A DNA stretch of 64,000 nucleotides from Streptomyces sp. 11x1 (lineage in GTDB: Bacteria; Actinomycetota; Actinomycetes; Streptomycetales; Streptomycetaceae). This document shows, piece by piece, positions 26,831 through 35,878 of this stretch. Position numbers and translations under genes: made by a program. The notes under the pieces are model-generated. The model was not told where the DNA came from and did no database searches. It worked only from the letters and a program-made list of their open reading frames with translations. Where the stretch lies: contig NZ_CP122458.1 in the NCBI RefSeq assembly GCF_032598905.1, positions 6,287,001 to 6,351,000 of the forward strand. The letters run 5' to 3'. Position 1 is the first letter of the stretch; each line of letters opens with the position of its first letter.

Positions 26831-28057
26831 TCAACGAGGGCGGATCGGCTGATCCGCGACAGTGGCCCGTGACTGGCTTCTCGTAGCTCCGGGCCTCCGG
26901 CTGCGCAGCTCCACCAGGTGGCGGGCGAGGGCGAGCACCGTGAGCAGTGCCACGAGCGCACACGCGCCCCACCACCCGGCCCTGCCGTACGCGCGTACCC
27001 CGAGCCATGATCCTGCGCTGCCGCCCAGGTAGGCGCAGGTCATGTAGGCGGTGTTGAGCCTGCTGCGGGCGTCGGGGCGCAGGGCGTAGACCCGGGCCTG
27101 GTTGGCGACCATGCCGGACTGCATGGCGACGTCGAGCAGCAGCGTGCCGACGACCAGCGCGGTCAGCCCCGGTACGTCGCCCCAGGCGCCGGCAGTCAGG
27201 ACCGCGGCTGAGACGAGGACCGCGAGCATGCAGACGAGGTTCACCGGGTCCGGGCCGTGGCGGTCCACCAGGCGTCCGGCGAGCGGGGCGCAGAGCATGG
27301 TTGCGCCGCCGACCAGGGCGAGCAGTCCCACGGCCTGGGCGCCCATGCCGTAGACCGGACCGGTGAGGAGGAGCGTCAGGCAGGTCCACACGGCCGAGAA
27401 CCCCGCGAAGACCGTCGCCTGGTAGAAGCAGGAGCGACGCAGGTCCGGCTCGGTGCGCAGCAGACGTAGTGACTCGGTCAGGAGCGCTGGGTACGGCTGA
27501 CGCGAGCGCGGGGTCGCGACGGGCACCGTGCGAGCCACAATGCTTGCGAGCAGCAGGGTCAGGGCCGCGGCCGCCAGATAGGGGGCCCGCCATCCCAGCC
27601 ATTCGCCCAGCGAACCGCTGAAAGCCCGGGCAAGCAGCATGCCGCCGATCGACCCGCTCAGCAGGGTGCCGATCACCGCGCCACGGCGGTCGGCGGGCAC
27701 GAGTCCGGCCGCCAGTGGACCGACGACCTGAGCGGCCACGGTGGTGAGGCCGGTGAGGGCGCTGGCGGCGATGAGGAGCGGCAGGGTTGGAGCGCAGCCT
27801 GCGGTGAGCAGGCCCAGACCGGTAAGGGCGAGCAGGACGACGAGGAACGAGCGGGACGGGAGCCGGTCACCGAGCGGCACCAGCAGGAACATTCCGGCCG
27901 TGTAGCCGACTTGGGTGGCGGTCACGGCCAGGGAGGCCGCGTCAGGCGACGTGTGCAGTCCTGCGGCGACGAGCGGAATGATCGCCTGCGGGAAGTAGAT
28001 GTTGCCCACGGCCACGGCGCAGGTCACGGCCAGGAGCAGGGCCATCCGACGGCTCAT
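26831..28057 (-). CDS. MFS exporter, cassette passenger
   Basis: A 408-residue, 12-helix major facilitator. The N-terminal helix NIYFPQAIIPLVAAGL and motif VPLGDRLPSRSF resemble the YnfM/Bcr-type efflux branch. No substrate can be assigned. The ATG at 28057 is two bases from the SDR stop, so SDR and exporter form one minus-strand unit, divergent from the ArsR-type regulator. That layout suggests an inducible modification-and-export cassette, but the SDR is now frameshifted. Translation of this gene may be reduced if it depended on coupling. Confidence 0.85.
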   Translation of the reverse strand: MSRRMALLLAVTCAVAVGNIYFPQAIIPLVAAGLHTSPDAASLAVTATQVGYTAGMFLLVPLGDRLPSRSFLVVLLALTGLGLLTAGCAPTLPLLIAASALTGLTTVAAQVVGPLAAGLVPADRRGAVIGTLLSGSIGGMLLARAFSGSLGEWLGWRAPYLAAAALTLLLASIVARTVPVATPRSRQPYPALLTESLRLLRTEPDLRRSCFYQATVFAGFSAVWTCLTLLLTGPVYGMGAQAVGLLALVGGATMLCAPLAGRLVDRHGPDPVNLVCMLAVLVSAAVLTAGAWGDVPGLTALVVGTLLLDVAMQSGMVANQARVYALRPDARSRLNTAYMTCAYLGGSAGSWLGVRAYGRAGWWGACALVALLTVLALARHLVELRSRRPGATRSQSRATVADQPIRPR

Positions 28058-28059
28058 CC

Positions 28060-28826
28060 TCAGTCCACCGGTCCGCCGGCGACGTAAATGACCTGGCCGG
28101 AGACGAATCCCGCCTCGCGGCTCACCAGGAAGGACACCGTGTGAGCGATGTCTTCCGGCTCGCCGACTCGTCCGACCGGGATGGCCTTCGCCGCGCTGCG
28201 CCGGAATTCCTCGAAGTCGCGGCCGAGTCGCCGGGCGGATGCCCTGGTCATTTCGCTCACGACGAAGCCCGGGGCGACGGCGTTGGCGGTGATGCCGTGG
28301 CGTCCGAGTTGAAGGGCGAGCGACTTGGTAAGCCGATCAGACCGGCCTTCGCGCTGCCGTAGTCGACGCGGGCGGCATCGCCGACCGCGGAGATGCTCGA
28401 CATGTTCACGATCCGTCCCCAGCCGGCCGAGATCATGTGTGGGCAAACGGCACGGGTGGCGAGGAACGGGCCGCGCAGATTGGTCCCGGTGACTGTGTCC
28501 CACTGCTCCGTGGTCATCTCGACGAGCTCGGCACGGGGGCCGATGCCGGCGTTGTTGACCAGGACTGTCGGCGGCCCCAGTTCGGCGGCGATCCAGGCCA
28601 TGGCGGTCGTCACCGCAGTTTCGTCGGAAACATCGGCGGCGACTGCTGTCGCTGATCCGCCGTTGCTGGTGATGGCTTCGACGGTGGCGACGCAGGCCGC
28701 CTCGTCCAGGTCGATCACGCCCACCGCCAGTCCGTCGTGCGCCAGCCGTCTGGCCACCGCGGCGCCGATTCCGCGTGCCGCACCAGTGACAATTGCCGTG
28801 TGCTGTCCCTGAGTTGGGTGTGTCAT
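28060..28826 (-). pseudogene. SDR oxidoreductase with a single-base frameshift
   Basis: A short-chain dehydrogenase/reductase of about 255 residues. Cofactor motif TGAARGIGAA and NNAG are intact, and the catalytic YGSAK is present (Tyr-x-x-x-Lys). The frame then breaks in GLIGL/TKSLALQLG near 28330. The plus strand reads GGTAAGCC where one more base is needed to keep the frame. The other frame continues to the normal end (GITANAVAPGFV, VSGQVIYVAGG, stop at 28060). It is therefore a recent one-base deletion or a sequencing error. Without repair the product ends shortly after the active site and is probably non-functional. The ATG at 28826 has a weak ribosome site. Confidence 0.85.
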
Positions 28827-28882
28827 GCGCAGAAGTCCACTGCATCGACGTTCCTGGGCCAATCGATGTAGCGTATGGCTTA

Positions 28883-29887
28883 ATGATCAGTTTTGTGCTC
28901 GGCGTCGAGGACCTTGCAGATACGCGCTTCGCCGTGTCACCACTGCACGAGACTCTGCTCAGCCTGCGGGTGCTGCAAGACCCGGGGCTGTCCGCGTTGC
29001 ACATCCCCTGGCGCAGGTCCGTGGTCGGCAGGATCGGCCCGCTCGATACCGAACTGCTGATGGCGCTGGTCGCCCGCAGGCGCACCATCCCCGACTTCCT
29101 TACCCCGCAGCCCACGAGCTTCGCGCCGACCTTCGACGAGCAGTTGGCCGTCGTCCGTCAGGCGTCACCTGCGCGGGTTCGCCATGACCTGCTGACCGCG
29201 CACGCTCCTGACCCGCTTCCAGCAGCCCTGCATGATGCCACTGTCGCCGACGACATATCCGTCGTCAGACTTCGCGATGCCGTGTGCGAGCTTCTGCGGC
29301 AGTTCTGGGAGGTGGCCATCGAGCCGGAGTGGCGGCAGATGCGGCTGCTCCTTGAAGCCGATATGACCTACCGAGCACGGCAACTGGCAGTGGGAGGCGC
29401 CCGCTGGTTGTTCGCCGACATGCACCCAAACCTGCGCTGGCACAACGGCGTACTGCACATCGACAAGATGATCAGCAGGCACCGTGTCGCTGCGTCCGGT
29501 CGAGGCCTCCTGCTCCTGCCGTCCGTGTTCGCGCACAAGCCGGCGCCTCCGGTCGGTCCGGAAGAGCCGCCCCGGCTCGTCTATCCGGTCCGCGGGGTGG
29601 CCACACTGTGGGCCACCCCGCCAACCGTCGATGCGACGGCTCTTGCGTCGCTGCTCGGTGCACCACGGGCAAGGCTGCTCACCCTGCTCGAAGAGCCGCT
29701 CGCCACAGTTGAGATCGCCCGACGCTTCCGTGTGACCCCGAGCGCCGTGTCCCAGCACCTGCGCGTGCTCCATGCCACGGGTCTGGTCACCCGGGCTCGC
29801 GACGGACGGCAGGTTCTGTACCGCCGAAGCTCTCTCGGCGACCAACTGACTGGCCGCCAACAGCGCCACCGGATCGCGCCCTCTTGA
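28883..29887 (+). CDS. ArsR-type winged-helix regulator, 334 aa
   Basis: A long N-terminal domain of about 260 residues (starting MISFVLGVEDLADTRF) resembles the DUF5937 ligand or effector domain often fused to ArsR regulators. The C-terminal winged helix spans about 264-315 and includes ATVEIARRFRVTPSAVSQHLRVL. No metal-binding Cys cluster is visible, so a small organic ligand is more likely than a metal. The ATG has no Shine-Dalgarno and may be on a leaderless transcript. The gene diverges from the SDR-MFS unit with only about 55 bases between, which points to control of that unit and of itself. Confidence 0.8.
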   Translation: MISFVLGVEDLADTRFAVSPLHETLLSLRVLQDPGLSALHIPWRRSVVGRIGPLDTELLMALVARRRTIPDFLTPQPTSFAPTFDEQLAVVRQASPARVRHDLLTAHAPDPLPAALHDATVADDISVVRLRDAVCELLRQFWEVAIEPEWRQMRLLLEADMTYRARQLAVGGARWLFADMHPNLRWHNGVLHIDKMISRHRVAASGRGLLLLPSVFAHKPAPPVGPEEPPRLVYPVRGVATLWATPPTVDATALASLLGAPRARLLTLLEEPLATVEIARRFRVTPSAVSQHLRVLHATGLVTRARDGRQVLYRRSSLGDQLTGRQQRHRIAPS

Positions 29888-29965
29888 GCTGGACGCCGTC
29901 GGTATGTCTGTGCGGCCGGATCCGAGAGACCGGCCGGATACACAGTGCGACTGCTTGGCACGAGA

Positions 29966-30565
29966 TCACTTGGAGGGCACGGCCCGCATCGCTCGGCGGA
30001 GGCCGGCCCTGGCGGCGATGAGGTCGTCCTCTGATTCCCGCAGTCGGCACTCCAGAGAGGCCAGCCGGTCTCGGGCGTCTGACAGGTCACGGTTCAGGTC
30101 GGTGTTCTGCTGCTCCAACTCCTGGATACGTCGCACGAACTGACCTCGGTCGACTTCGTCGAGCTCTGCACCCAGGGAGAGTTGGACACGCTCCCGGAGC
30201 CGGTCACGCTCCTTCCTCAAATCCTTCATCTCGTCCCTGGCGAGGGCGAGTTCGGTGCGCAGACCGGCGGGAGTGACCTGCTGTCCGTGGGTCGCCGGAG
30301 AGGTCTGGCGGCCGTGCTCCCGCTGCTCGTGAATGGCGGCCTGGACGGCATCCCGCACCCGGGGTTGGTTGTGGACGAACCAGGTGGACACCGAGGCGTC
30401 ACGGGCCACCCGGGCAACGGTGACGCGCTGACCCGAGCTGAGGAGGCCGCGTACTGCTTCCATCGCGCGTGCCGTCTTGGCCTCGCTGTCCCGGGCGCGG
30501 GCGGCTCGCAAGCGTTCGACCCGAGCGGCCCGGCCGTCGGAGCCGGAGATGGCGAGGTGTTTCAT
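29966..30565 (-). CDS. DUF6262/TnpC-like recombinase accessory protein
   Basis: A 199-residue basic cytosolic protein. Residues 1-85 form a helix-turn-helix-like domain (VTVARVARDASVSTWFVHNQ), followed by a long Arg/Glu-rich coiled coil to about residue 190. This is the architecture of DUF6262 proteins, which accompany tyrosine recombinases of Tn554-like elements in the position of TnpC. TnpC in Tn554 affects the orientation and efficiency of transposition; the same role here is inferred. The ATG overlaps the recombinase stop by four bases. Confidence 0.8.
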   Translation of the reverse strand: MKHLAISGSDGRAARVERLRAARARDSEAKTARAMEAVRGLLSSGQRVTVARVARDASVSTWFVHNQPRVRDAVQAAIHEQREHGRQTSPATHGQQVTPAGLRTELALARDEMKDLRKERDRLRERVQLSLGAELDEVDRGQFVRRIQELEQQNTDLNRDLSDARDRLASLECRLRESEDDLIAARAGLRRAMRAVPSK

Positions 30566-32438
30566 TCGGAGCTCCGCGTCGTCAGCGCCTGCACCGGGAA
30601 GAAGGCTGCGGCCGAGCGAGCTTTACGCAGCTCACGCGAGGCCGATTCGACTGTGGCCCGTTCCTCCGGTGGCATTTCGTCCAGCTTGTGCCGCATCTCG
30701 TCGGCCGACTTCGAGTAGGCACGGATCTGGTCGTCGAAGTTGCGCACGACCCAGTCGGCGGCGTCCATAGCCACGGCCGCCTCTTTGTCGGCCCGAAGAT
30801 CTGCCACCTGCTGCTCCAAGGCCGGGAGGTAGGAAGGGTCGGGCCGGTAGAAGTCACAACCGGCGCACTGGAAGCGGATTCGGCAGTGGCCGCCGCCCGC
30901 CTTCACGTTGCTGGGCTCGGTACAGCCGCCGTATGGCACCGCAACGCTCTCGACTTCGTAGGCCAGCGCGTCGCCGAAGCCTTGAGGGGTACCGTGCCGG
31001 TCGACCGCGAGCCTCGCCACCGTCTTGACGGCATCCTGCTTTCTGCTGAGCGAGACCTTGTAATAGCCCATGGTGACGTCGAGAGAACGATGGTCCATGA
31101 GCTCCCGGAGGACGTCCGGACGGGTCCCGGCGTCCGCATGCCGCTGGGCGTAGGCGTGCCGGAAGCCGTACGGGACGATCTGCGTGCGGTCGTAGGCGCA
31201 TGGTTTGCCGTCGTCGTCCAGCCGGTCGTCGACAAGATCCGGAATCAGTTCGTCGACCCAGGCCCGGAAGATCCTGTTGCAGAAGTTCGGTGTGGTCATG
31301 TGGCCACGCCGAGGACGGTTGCGCTGGCCCGGGGCAGGGAGGAGCCACTGTTCACAACTGGGTACGGGAGGCAGCCGGTCCAGTTCCCTTTGCCAGGACT
31401 CGATCTCTTTGGCAGTCACCTCGCTGATGGGAAGACGGCGGCCGTGACGACGCCGTTTGTGGTTGTCGTAGAGGAGAGTCGGTTTGCCGTCGACCCACTC
31501 CAGGCAGCTTCGGTGCAGGCTGGTGACCTCGCCGGGACGACGGCCGGTGTCCCGGAGGATTGTGTACGCCACCTGGTACATCCGCGCGAAGTCGGTAGCT
31601 CTCCAACCACCGCTCTCGTAGGCGGTGGAAGTGCCGAGCTGAGGGAGGTGAGCATCGAGCCGGGCGATGACATGCTCGGGGATCGCGCGGCCGATGTCGT
31701 CCTCGGACGCTTCGACGGCGGCAATGGCGTGGAACTTGGGGTTCAGGGCGAACCCGCCGGGTACATGGTCCATCAGTCCTGCCTGCCGTGCGTACTCGAG
31801 AAACGCCCGCCAGGCGCGGAGTAGCGCCCGGCGGTGGCTGGTCGAGTAGTCGTGGCCGTCCTCAGGGCGCTTCGCGATGCGGAGTGTGTCCACCACGGCG
31901 CTCATGTCCGCCATGGACAATTCATCCGGCGTATTGCCGCACGGCCGGTTGGCCAGGGCCTTGGAGGCGATTGACGCGGCGTACACGGCCTGCCTCAGAT
32001 CGAGCACGGAGGGACGGACCGCGCGTCCGTACTCCTTGACCAGCTCTCGCAACCAGCCCTGCCGAATCGGCCGGAAGTCGATGGCGCCGTGTACGGCGAT
32101 GTACTTGCGCCCGCTTCCACGTCCTGCGGTGAGTCCTACGAGGGAGCACTCCCAGACGTCGCCTGACGTCGGATCGGCACCCTCGAACTCTAGCCGTGCG
32201 CGGCGGACGTGAGTGAGGATGCCGTTCAGAACCCCGGCGGCAGCGGGGGGAAGACCGCGTACGAAACTCTCGTCGAGGTCCAGGAGTGAGAGCAGCCCTG
32301 TGGGGAGTCCGGCGACGATGCGGCGGATGCGCTGCGGGACCAGACTGATCCCGGCCGCGTCGCGTTGCTGAATGCCGTACAGCAGCTCATGGCATACGGC
32401 CGAAGAGAGCCCGCCCAGAGAGAACTGGGAGACCCCGG
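30562..32438 (-). pseudogene. Tyrosine recombinase, TnpB-like, 5'-truncated
   Basis: About 620 residues of a site-specific recombinase. Visible parts are a SAM-like DNA-binding core, catalytic Arg in RDTGRRPGEVTSLHRS, the box YGFRHAYAQRHADAG...MDHRSL, and the nucleophile Tyr in MGYYKVS. A C-terminal four-Cys zinc ribbon (GGCTEPSN, GHCRIRFQCAGC) is shared with transposon-type integrases. The upstream part of the frame runs antisense through the HNH 3' fragment, and no ATG, GTG or TTG lies in frame near the junction. The true N-terminus was therefore lost. Catalytic residues remain, but the protein is probably not expressed or active as is. Confidence 0.8.
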
Positions 32439-32439
32439 G

Positions 32440-32628
32440 CTCCCGCCCAACAAGGCCTACCGCTGCACCTATGTGGCCGCCCAGGTAGCGGTGAAGGCGA
32501 AGTACGGCCTGTGGGTCACCTCCGCCGAGCAGGACGCCATGAAGCGGGTCCTGAGCACCTGCCCCGAGCAGAAGCTGCCCACCGGCGGCAACCCGACGAA
32601 GGCGCCGGCCCGCTTCCACGCGGACTGA
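32440..32628 (+). pseudogene. HNH-nuclease lipoprotein gene, 3' fragment
   Basis: The sequence LPPNKAYRCTYVAAQVAVKAKYG, split across the 20-residue limit as LPPNKAYRCTY plus VAAQVAVKAKYG, followed by VTSAEQDAMKRVL, is the C-terminal end of the family represented intact at 26040 (there LPPNKQIRCAYAVRFAQVAVKYE). It continues in frame to a stop at 32628. There is no start or catalytic core. It is the other half of the gene beginning at 25718. Confidence 0.78.
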
Positions 32629-32664
32629 CGCCTCGACGGTGCCGCCTCACGGAGGCGGGACGAG

Positions 32665-33402
32665 TCAGCTGAAGTCCTCGTCGAGGTCGATGACCTTGCC
32701 CTTGGGGGCCTTGGCCGGCACCGGCTCGTCGAAGTCGGTGAAGACGAGGTCACCGGGCTCCTTGGCGGACTTGCTCACGACCCGCAGCAGGTACGGCTTG
32801 CCCTCGGTGGCGACGTACAGGGTGTAACGGTCCTTGCCGTCCTTCTCGTTCAGGGTGAAGGCAGGGGTGCCGTCGACCTCGGCGGTCTTGCCGCGGGTGG
32901 CGTCGGAGTCGACGTCCTCGAAGTCGGCGAGGACGGTGTCGAGGTCGCAGAAGCTCGCGATGTCCTTGGAGTCCGCGGCGGTCGCGGACGTCTTGGTCCA
33001 CTTGCCGGCCAGCATGTCGACGACCATGTCGGCCTCCTCCTTGGAGGAGTCCTTCGACTGGGCCCGCAGGAAGGCCTCGTCGTACTTCATGTAGAGGGTG
33101 TCGCCGACCTTGATCAGCTCGGCCTGGCCCGCGCCGCCGATGCTCATGGTGCCGGCGCAGTCGCCCTTCTTGTTCATCGCCATGTCCATCTGGACCGTGC
33201 CGCCGGCGGACTCGTCCTCGATCTCGCCCTTCATCCGGAGCGATTCGGCGTCCGAGGTGGCCTTCACGGCCTTGTCGGCGATCTCGCCGCCGGTCAGGCC
33301 CGCGAAGGGGCCCTCGGCCTTTTCCTCGCCGGGCAGACAGCCGGTGAGCGAGAGGGTCGCCGCGGCGGCGATGCAGAGAGCGGCGAGAGCGGTGCGACGC
33401 AT
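32665..33402 (-). CDS. Secreted lipoprotein, LppX/LprG-like
   Basis: A 245-residue lipoprotein: signal peptide with lipobox LSLTGC (Cys22), then alternating strands and helices with no catalytic motif. Features include TLYMKYDEAFL, GKWTKTSA, and a late strand RYTLYVATEGKPYLLRVVS. This pattern resembles actinobacterial LppX/LprAFG-type lipoproteins, which bind lipids in a hydrophobic cavity; the match is structural impression only. The ATG at 33402 has an AGGGGGGAA purine run upstream. The gene diverges from the methylase gene across 238 bases. Confidence 0.75.
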   Translation of the reverse strand: MRRTALAALCIAAAATLSLTGCLPGEEKAEGPFAGLTGGEIADKAVKATSDAESLRMKGEIEDESAGGTVQMDMAMNKKGDCAGTMSIGGAGQAELIKVGDTLYMKYDEAFLRAQSKDSSKEEADMVVDMLAGKWTKTSATAADSKDIASFCDLDTVLADFEDVDSDATRGKTAEVDGTPAFTLNEKDGKDRYTLYVATEGKPYLLRVVSKSAKEPGDLVFTDFDEPVPAKAPKGKVIDLDEDFS

Positions 33403-33640
33403 GGGAGTTCCCCCCTGGGAATCGATGGGTGAGCGGAGCGGCGGGCGTCACTACGCAGCGCGCAGACGTGTGATCGCTTGGATCGGGCGGTCCGCCGTTC
33501 GATGGGTCAATAAGAGCAGAGCCTGTGAACCGAGTCAACACGGTTCACGGAATCCAGCCTGTTCACGGCGTGAAGGGGTAGATCTTGCGTACGTCGGTAT
33601 GCTCGACGTCACACCACCAGGTACGAGGGGAGCCGGGCGC

Positions 33641-35671
33641 GTGCAGGGGAACCAGACAGAGGTCACGGCCGCGGACATCGCGCGGCTCGCCGGGGTGGGT
33701 CGCGCCGCCGTCAGCAACTGGCGCCGTCGGCACGCCGACTTCCCCAAACCGGTCGGCGGCACCGAGACCAGCCCAGCCTTCGCGCTCAGCGAGGTCGAGG
33801 AGTGGCTGCGCGACCAGGGCAAGCTCGCCGAGGTGCCCCTGAAGGAGCGCGTCTGGCAGCAGGTCGCCGGCCACCCGGAGGGCCCCGTCACCGCCCTCGT
33901 GCACGCGGGCTGCGCCCTGCTCCTCCTGCACGACCGGCCCCTGACCTGGCTGGAGCTGAGCGCCGTCGCCGACGACGGGGAACTGGCCCGGCTGCTGCCC
34001 GAGCCGCTGGGGGAGGTCCTCACCCCGCGCTTCGGACCGGCCGGTGAGCCCGCCGTACCCCGGCCGCTGCCCGCGGAGCTCCTGCCCTCGATCCCGCTCC
34101 TGCGCGGCGCCACCGAACTCGCCGCCGACCTCGGGGCGCGGCAGACCTTCGAGTTCCTGCTCGCCCGGCACCTCGACGCCAACCCGCGCCAGTACACGCT
34201 CACTCCGGGCGAACTGGCCGAGCTGATGGCCGAACTCGCCGGACCCGCCCGGTCGGTGCTCGACCCGGCCTGCGGCACCGGCGCCCTCCTGCGGGCCGTC
34301 GCCGCCCGCCCCGGCCAGGAGCTGTACGGCCAGGACAGCGCCGGCGAACTGGCCGCCCTCACTGCGCTCCGCCTCGCCCTGTGCACCGGCGGCACCGTCC
34401 GCACCGCCCCGGGGGACAGCCTCCGCGCGGACGCGTACGAGCACCTCAGGGCCGAGGCAGTCCTGTGCCACCCGCCGTTCAACGAGCGCAACTGGGGCCA
34501 CGACGAACTCGCCTACGACCCGCGCTGGGAGTACGGCTTCCCGGCCCGTACGGAGTCCGAACTCGCCTGGGTGCAGCACGCGCTGGCCCGTCTGGAGGAC
34601 GGCGGCACCGCCGTGCTGCTGATGCCGCCGGCCGCCGCGAGCCGCCGCTCCGGGCGCCGGATCCGCGCCGACCTGCTGCGCCGGGGCGCCCTGCGCGCCG
34701 TGATCGCCCTGCCGGTCGGCGCGGCACCCCCGTACAACATCCCGCTGCACCTGTGGGTGCTGCGCAGGCCCGGCAGGGCGGCCGTGCCACCGCGGCTGCT
34801 GCTCGTCGACACCGGGCGGCTCGTGCCCGAGGGGCGGAGCGGGTTCGACTGGGCGGCGGTGCGCGCCGCCGTGCTCGACGCCTGGCGGCCCTTCGACCGC
34901 GCGGGCGAGGCGGTGGAACGGCCGGGGCTCAGCCGTGCGCTGCCGGTCATCGACCTGCTCGACGACGACGTGGACCTGGCCCCCGCCCGGCACCTGCCGC
35001 CCCCGGCCGTGGGCGGCGGCGCCGAGGAACTGACCGCCGTGCGCGCACGCCTCGGTGAGACCCTCCGGCTGACCGCCGACCTCACACCCCCGCTCCCCGG
35101 GGAGGCGCGGCTCGCGCGCTGGCCGCTCACCACGGTCGGCGAACTCGCGCGCGGGGGTGCCCTGCTGCTGCGCACCGGCGGGAACGGCCCCCACGCGCGC
35201 GTGCTCACCGACCACGACGTCCTGGCCGGCACGGCACCCTCCGGAACGCTGCCCGAGACCGCCGGCGAGGCGCCCGTGCTCGTGGCGCCCGGCGACGTCG
35301 TCGTCCCCGTCCTCGGCGGCGGCGGGATCGCGCGGGTCGTCGACGAGGACACCGCAGGCGCTGCCCTCGGCCGCAACCTCACCCTGCTGCGGCCCGACAC
35401 GGCGGCGCTCGACCCCTGGTTCGTCGCCGGGTTCCTGCGCTCGACCGCCAACAGCCGCCAGGCCAGCAGCTACGCCTCCACCGCGACCCGGCTCGACGTC
35501 CGCCGCCTCCAACTGCCCCGCCTGCCCCTGGAACAGCAGCGCCGCTACGGCGAACGGTTCCGTGTCCTCGCCGCCTTCGAGGACGCCCTGAGGCAGGCCG
35601 GCCGCCTCGGCGAACGCCTGGTGCGCGGCATGTACGACGGCCTGACGGACGGCACGGTCGCCCCGGACTGA
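33641..35671 (+). CDS. HTH / N6-adenine methylase / specificity-like fusion
   Basis: A 676-residue protein. The N-terminal helix-turn-helix is at about residues 9-30 (ADIARLAGVGRAAVSNWRRRH). The central type I-like N6-adenine methylase has SAM motif DPACGTGALLRA at residue 208. Motif IV reads HPPF (277-280), where active enzymes have NPPY/F. The C-terminal third (about 500-676) looks like one HsdS half: a target-recognition segment ending LPRLPLEQQRRYGERFRVLA and a helix. No restriction subunit is nearby. The GTG at 33641 has GAGGGGAG eight bases upstream. With the changed catalytic Asn it may bind DNA or SAM as a regulator rather than methylate; this is inference. Confidence 0.8.
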   Translation: MQGNQTEVTAADIARLAGVGRAAVSNWRRRHADFPKPVGGTETSPAFALSEVEEWLRDQGKLAEVPLKERVWQQVAGHPEGPVTALVHAGCALLLLHDRPLTWLELSAVADDGELARLLPEPLGEVLTPRFGPAGEPAVPRPLPAELLPSIPLLRGATELAADLGARQTFEFLLARHLDANPRQYTLTPGELAELMAELAGPARSVLDPACGTGALLRAVAARPGQELYGQDSAGELAALTALRLALCTGGTVRTAPGDSLRADAYEHLRAEAVLCHPPFNERNWGHDELAYDPRWEYGFPARTESELAWVQHALARLEDGGTAVLLMPPAAASRRSGRRIRADLLRRGALRAVIALPVGAAPPYNIPLHLWVLRRPGRAAVPPRLLLVDTGRLVPEGRSGFDWAAVRAAVLDAWRPFDRAGEAVERPGLSRALPVIDLLDDDVDLAPARHLPPPAVGGGAEELTAVRARLGETLRLTADLTPPLPGEARLARWPLTTVGELARGGALLLRTGGNGPHARVLTDHDVLAGTAPSGTLPETAGEAPVLVAPGDVVVPVLGGGGIARVVDEDTAGAALGRNLTLLRPDTAALDPWFVAGFLRSTANSRQASSYASTATRLDVRRLQLPRLPLEQQRRYGERFRVLAAFEDALRQAGRLGERLVRGMYDGLTDGTVAPD

Positions 35672-35785
35672 GCCGGCGCACGGCCCACCCCGCGCCGCCA
35701 ACTCCCGAGCGCCGCCCGTTTCCACGCCTAACGGACGGAACCGCTCCGGCCCGGGTCGGCGTGACCAGCACTGCGGTACTACAAC

Positions 35786-35799
35786 GGTTGGCCACAACC
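35786..35799. promoter_or_regulatory. Short inverted repeat upstream of kinase operon
   Basis: GGTTG-GCCA-CAACC lies about 80 bases before the membrane-protein start at 35879. It could be an operator for the operon. No regulator can be named from it. Confidence 0.25.
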
Positions 35800-35878
35800 C
35801 TGGACCTCATGTCGCGGTCGACCGATACCCTCGGGACGACATCGCACGTCCACTCTCACCAGGCCCTCAGGAGCAGCC

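Larger units (their letters stand above)
25950..32438. mobile_element. Decayed Tn554-like integrative cassette inside an HNH gene
   Basis: The boundaries are where the two halves of the HNH lipoprotein gene lose homology, accurate to about 20 bases. The interior holds a full-length HNH paralogue, MFS exporter, frameshifted SDR, ArsR-type regulator, DUF6262/TnpC-like protein and a tyrosine recombinase. Recombinase followed by an overlapping TnpC-like gene at one end, with passenger genes beyond, is the Tn554-family layout. The usual tnpA is missing, and the recombinase runs into the HNH 3' fragment without a start codon. One simple model is a later deletion that removed tnpA, the recombinase 5' end and the centre of the target gene. 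I found no clear terminal repeats. Confidence 0.7.

Noticed and set aside
28323..28337. TTA codon in the SDR as evidence of bldA control
   Set aside because: The codon exists only in the frame that is then broken by the one-base deletion; it is a product of the frameshift.
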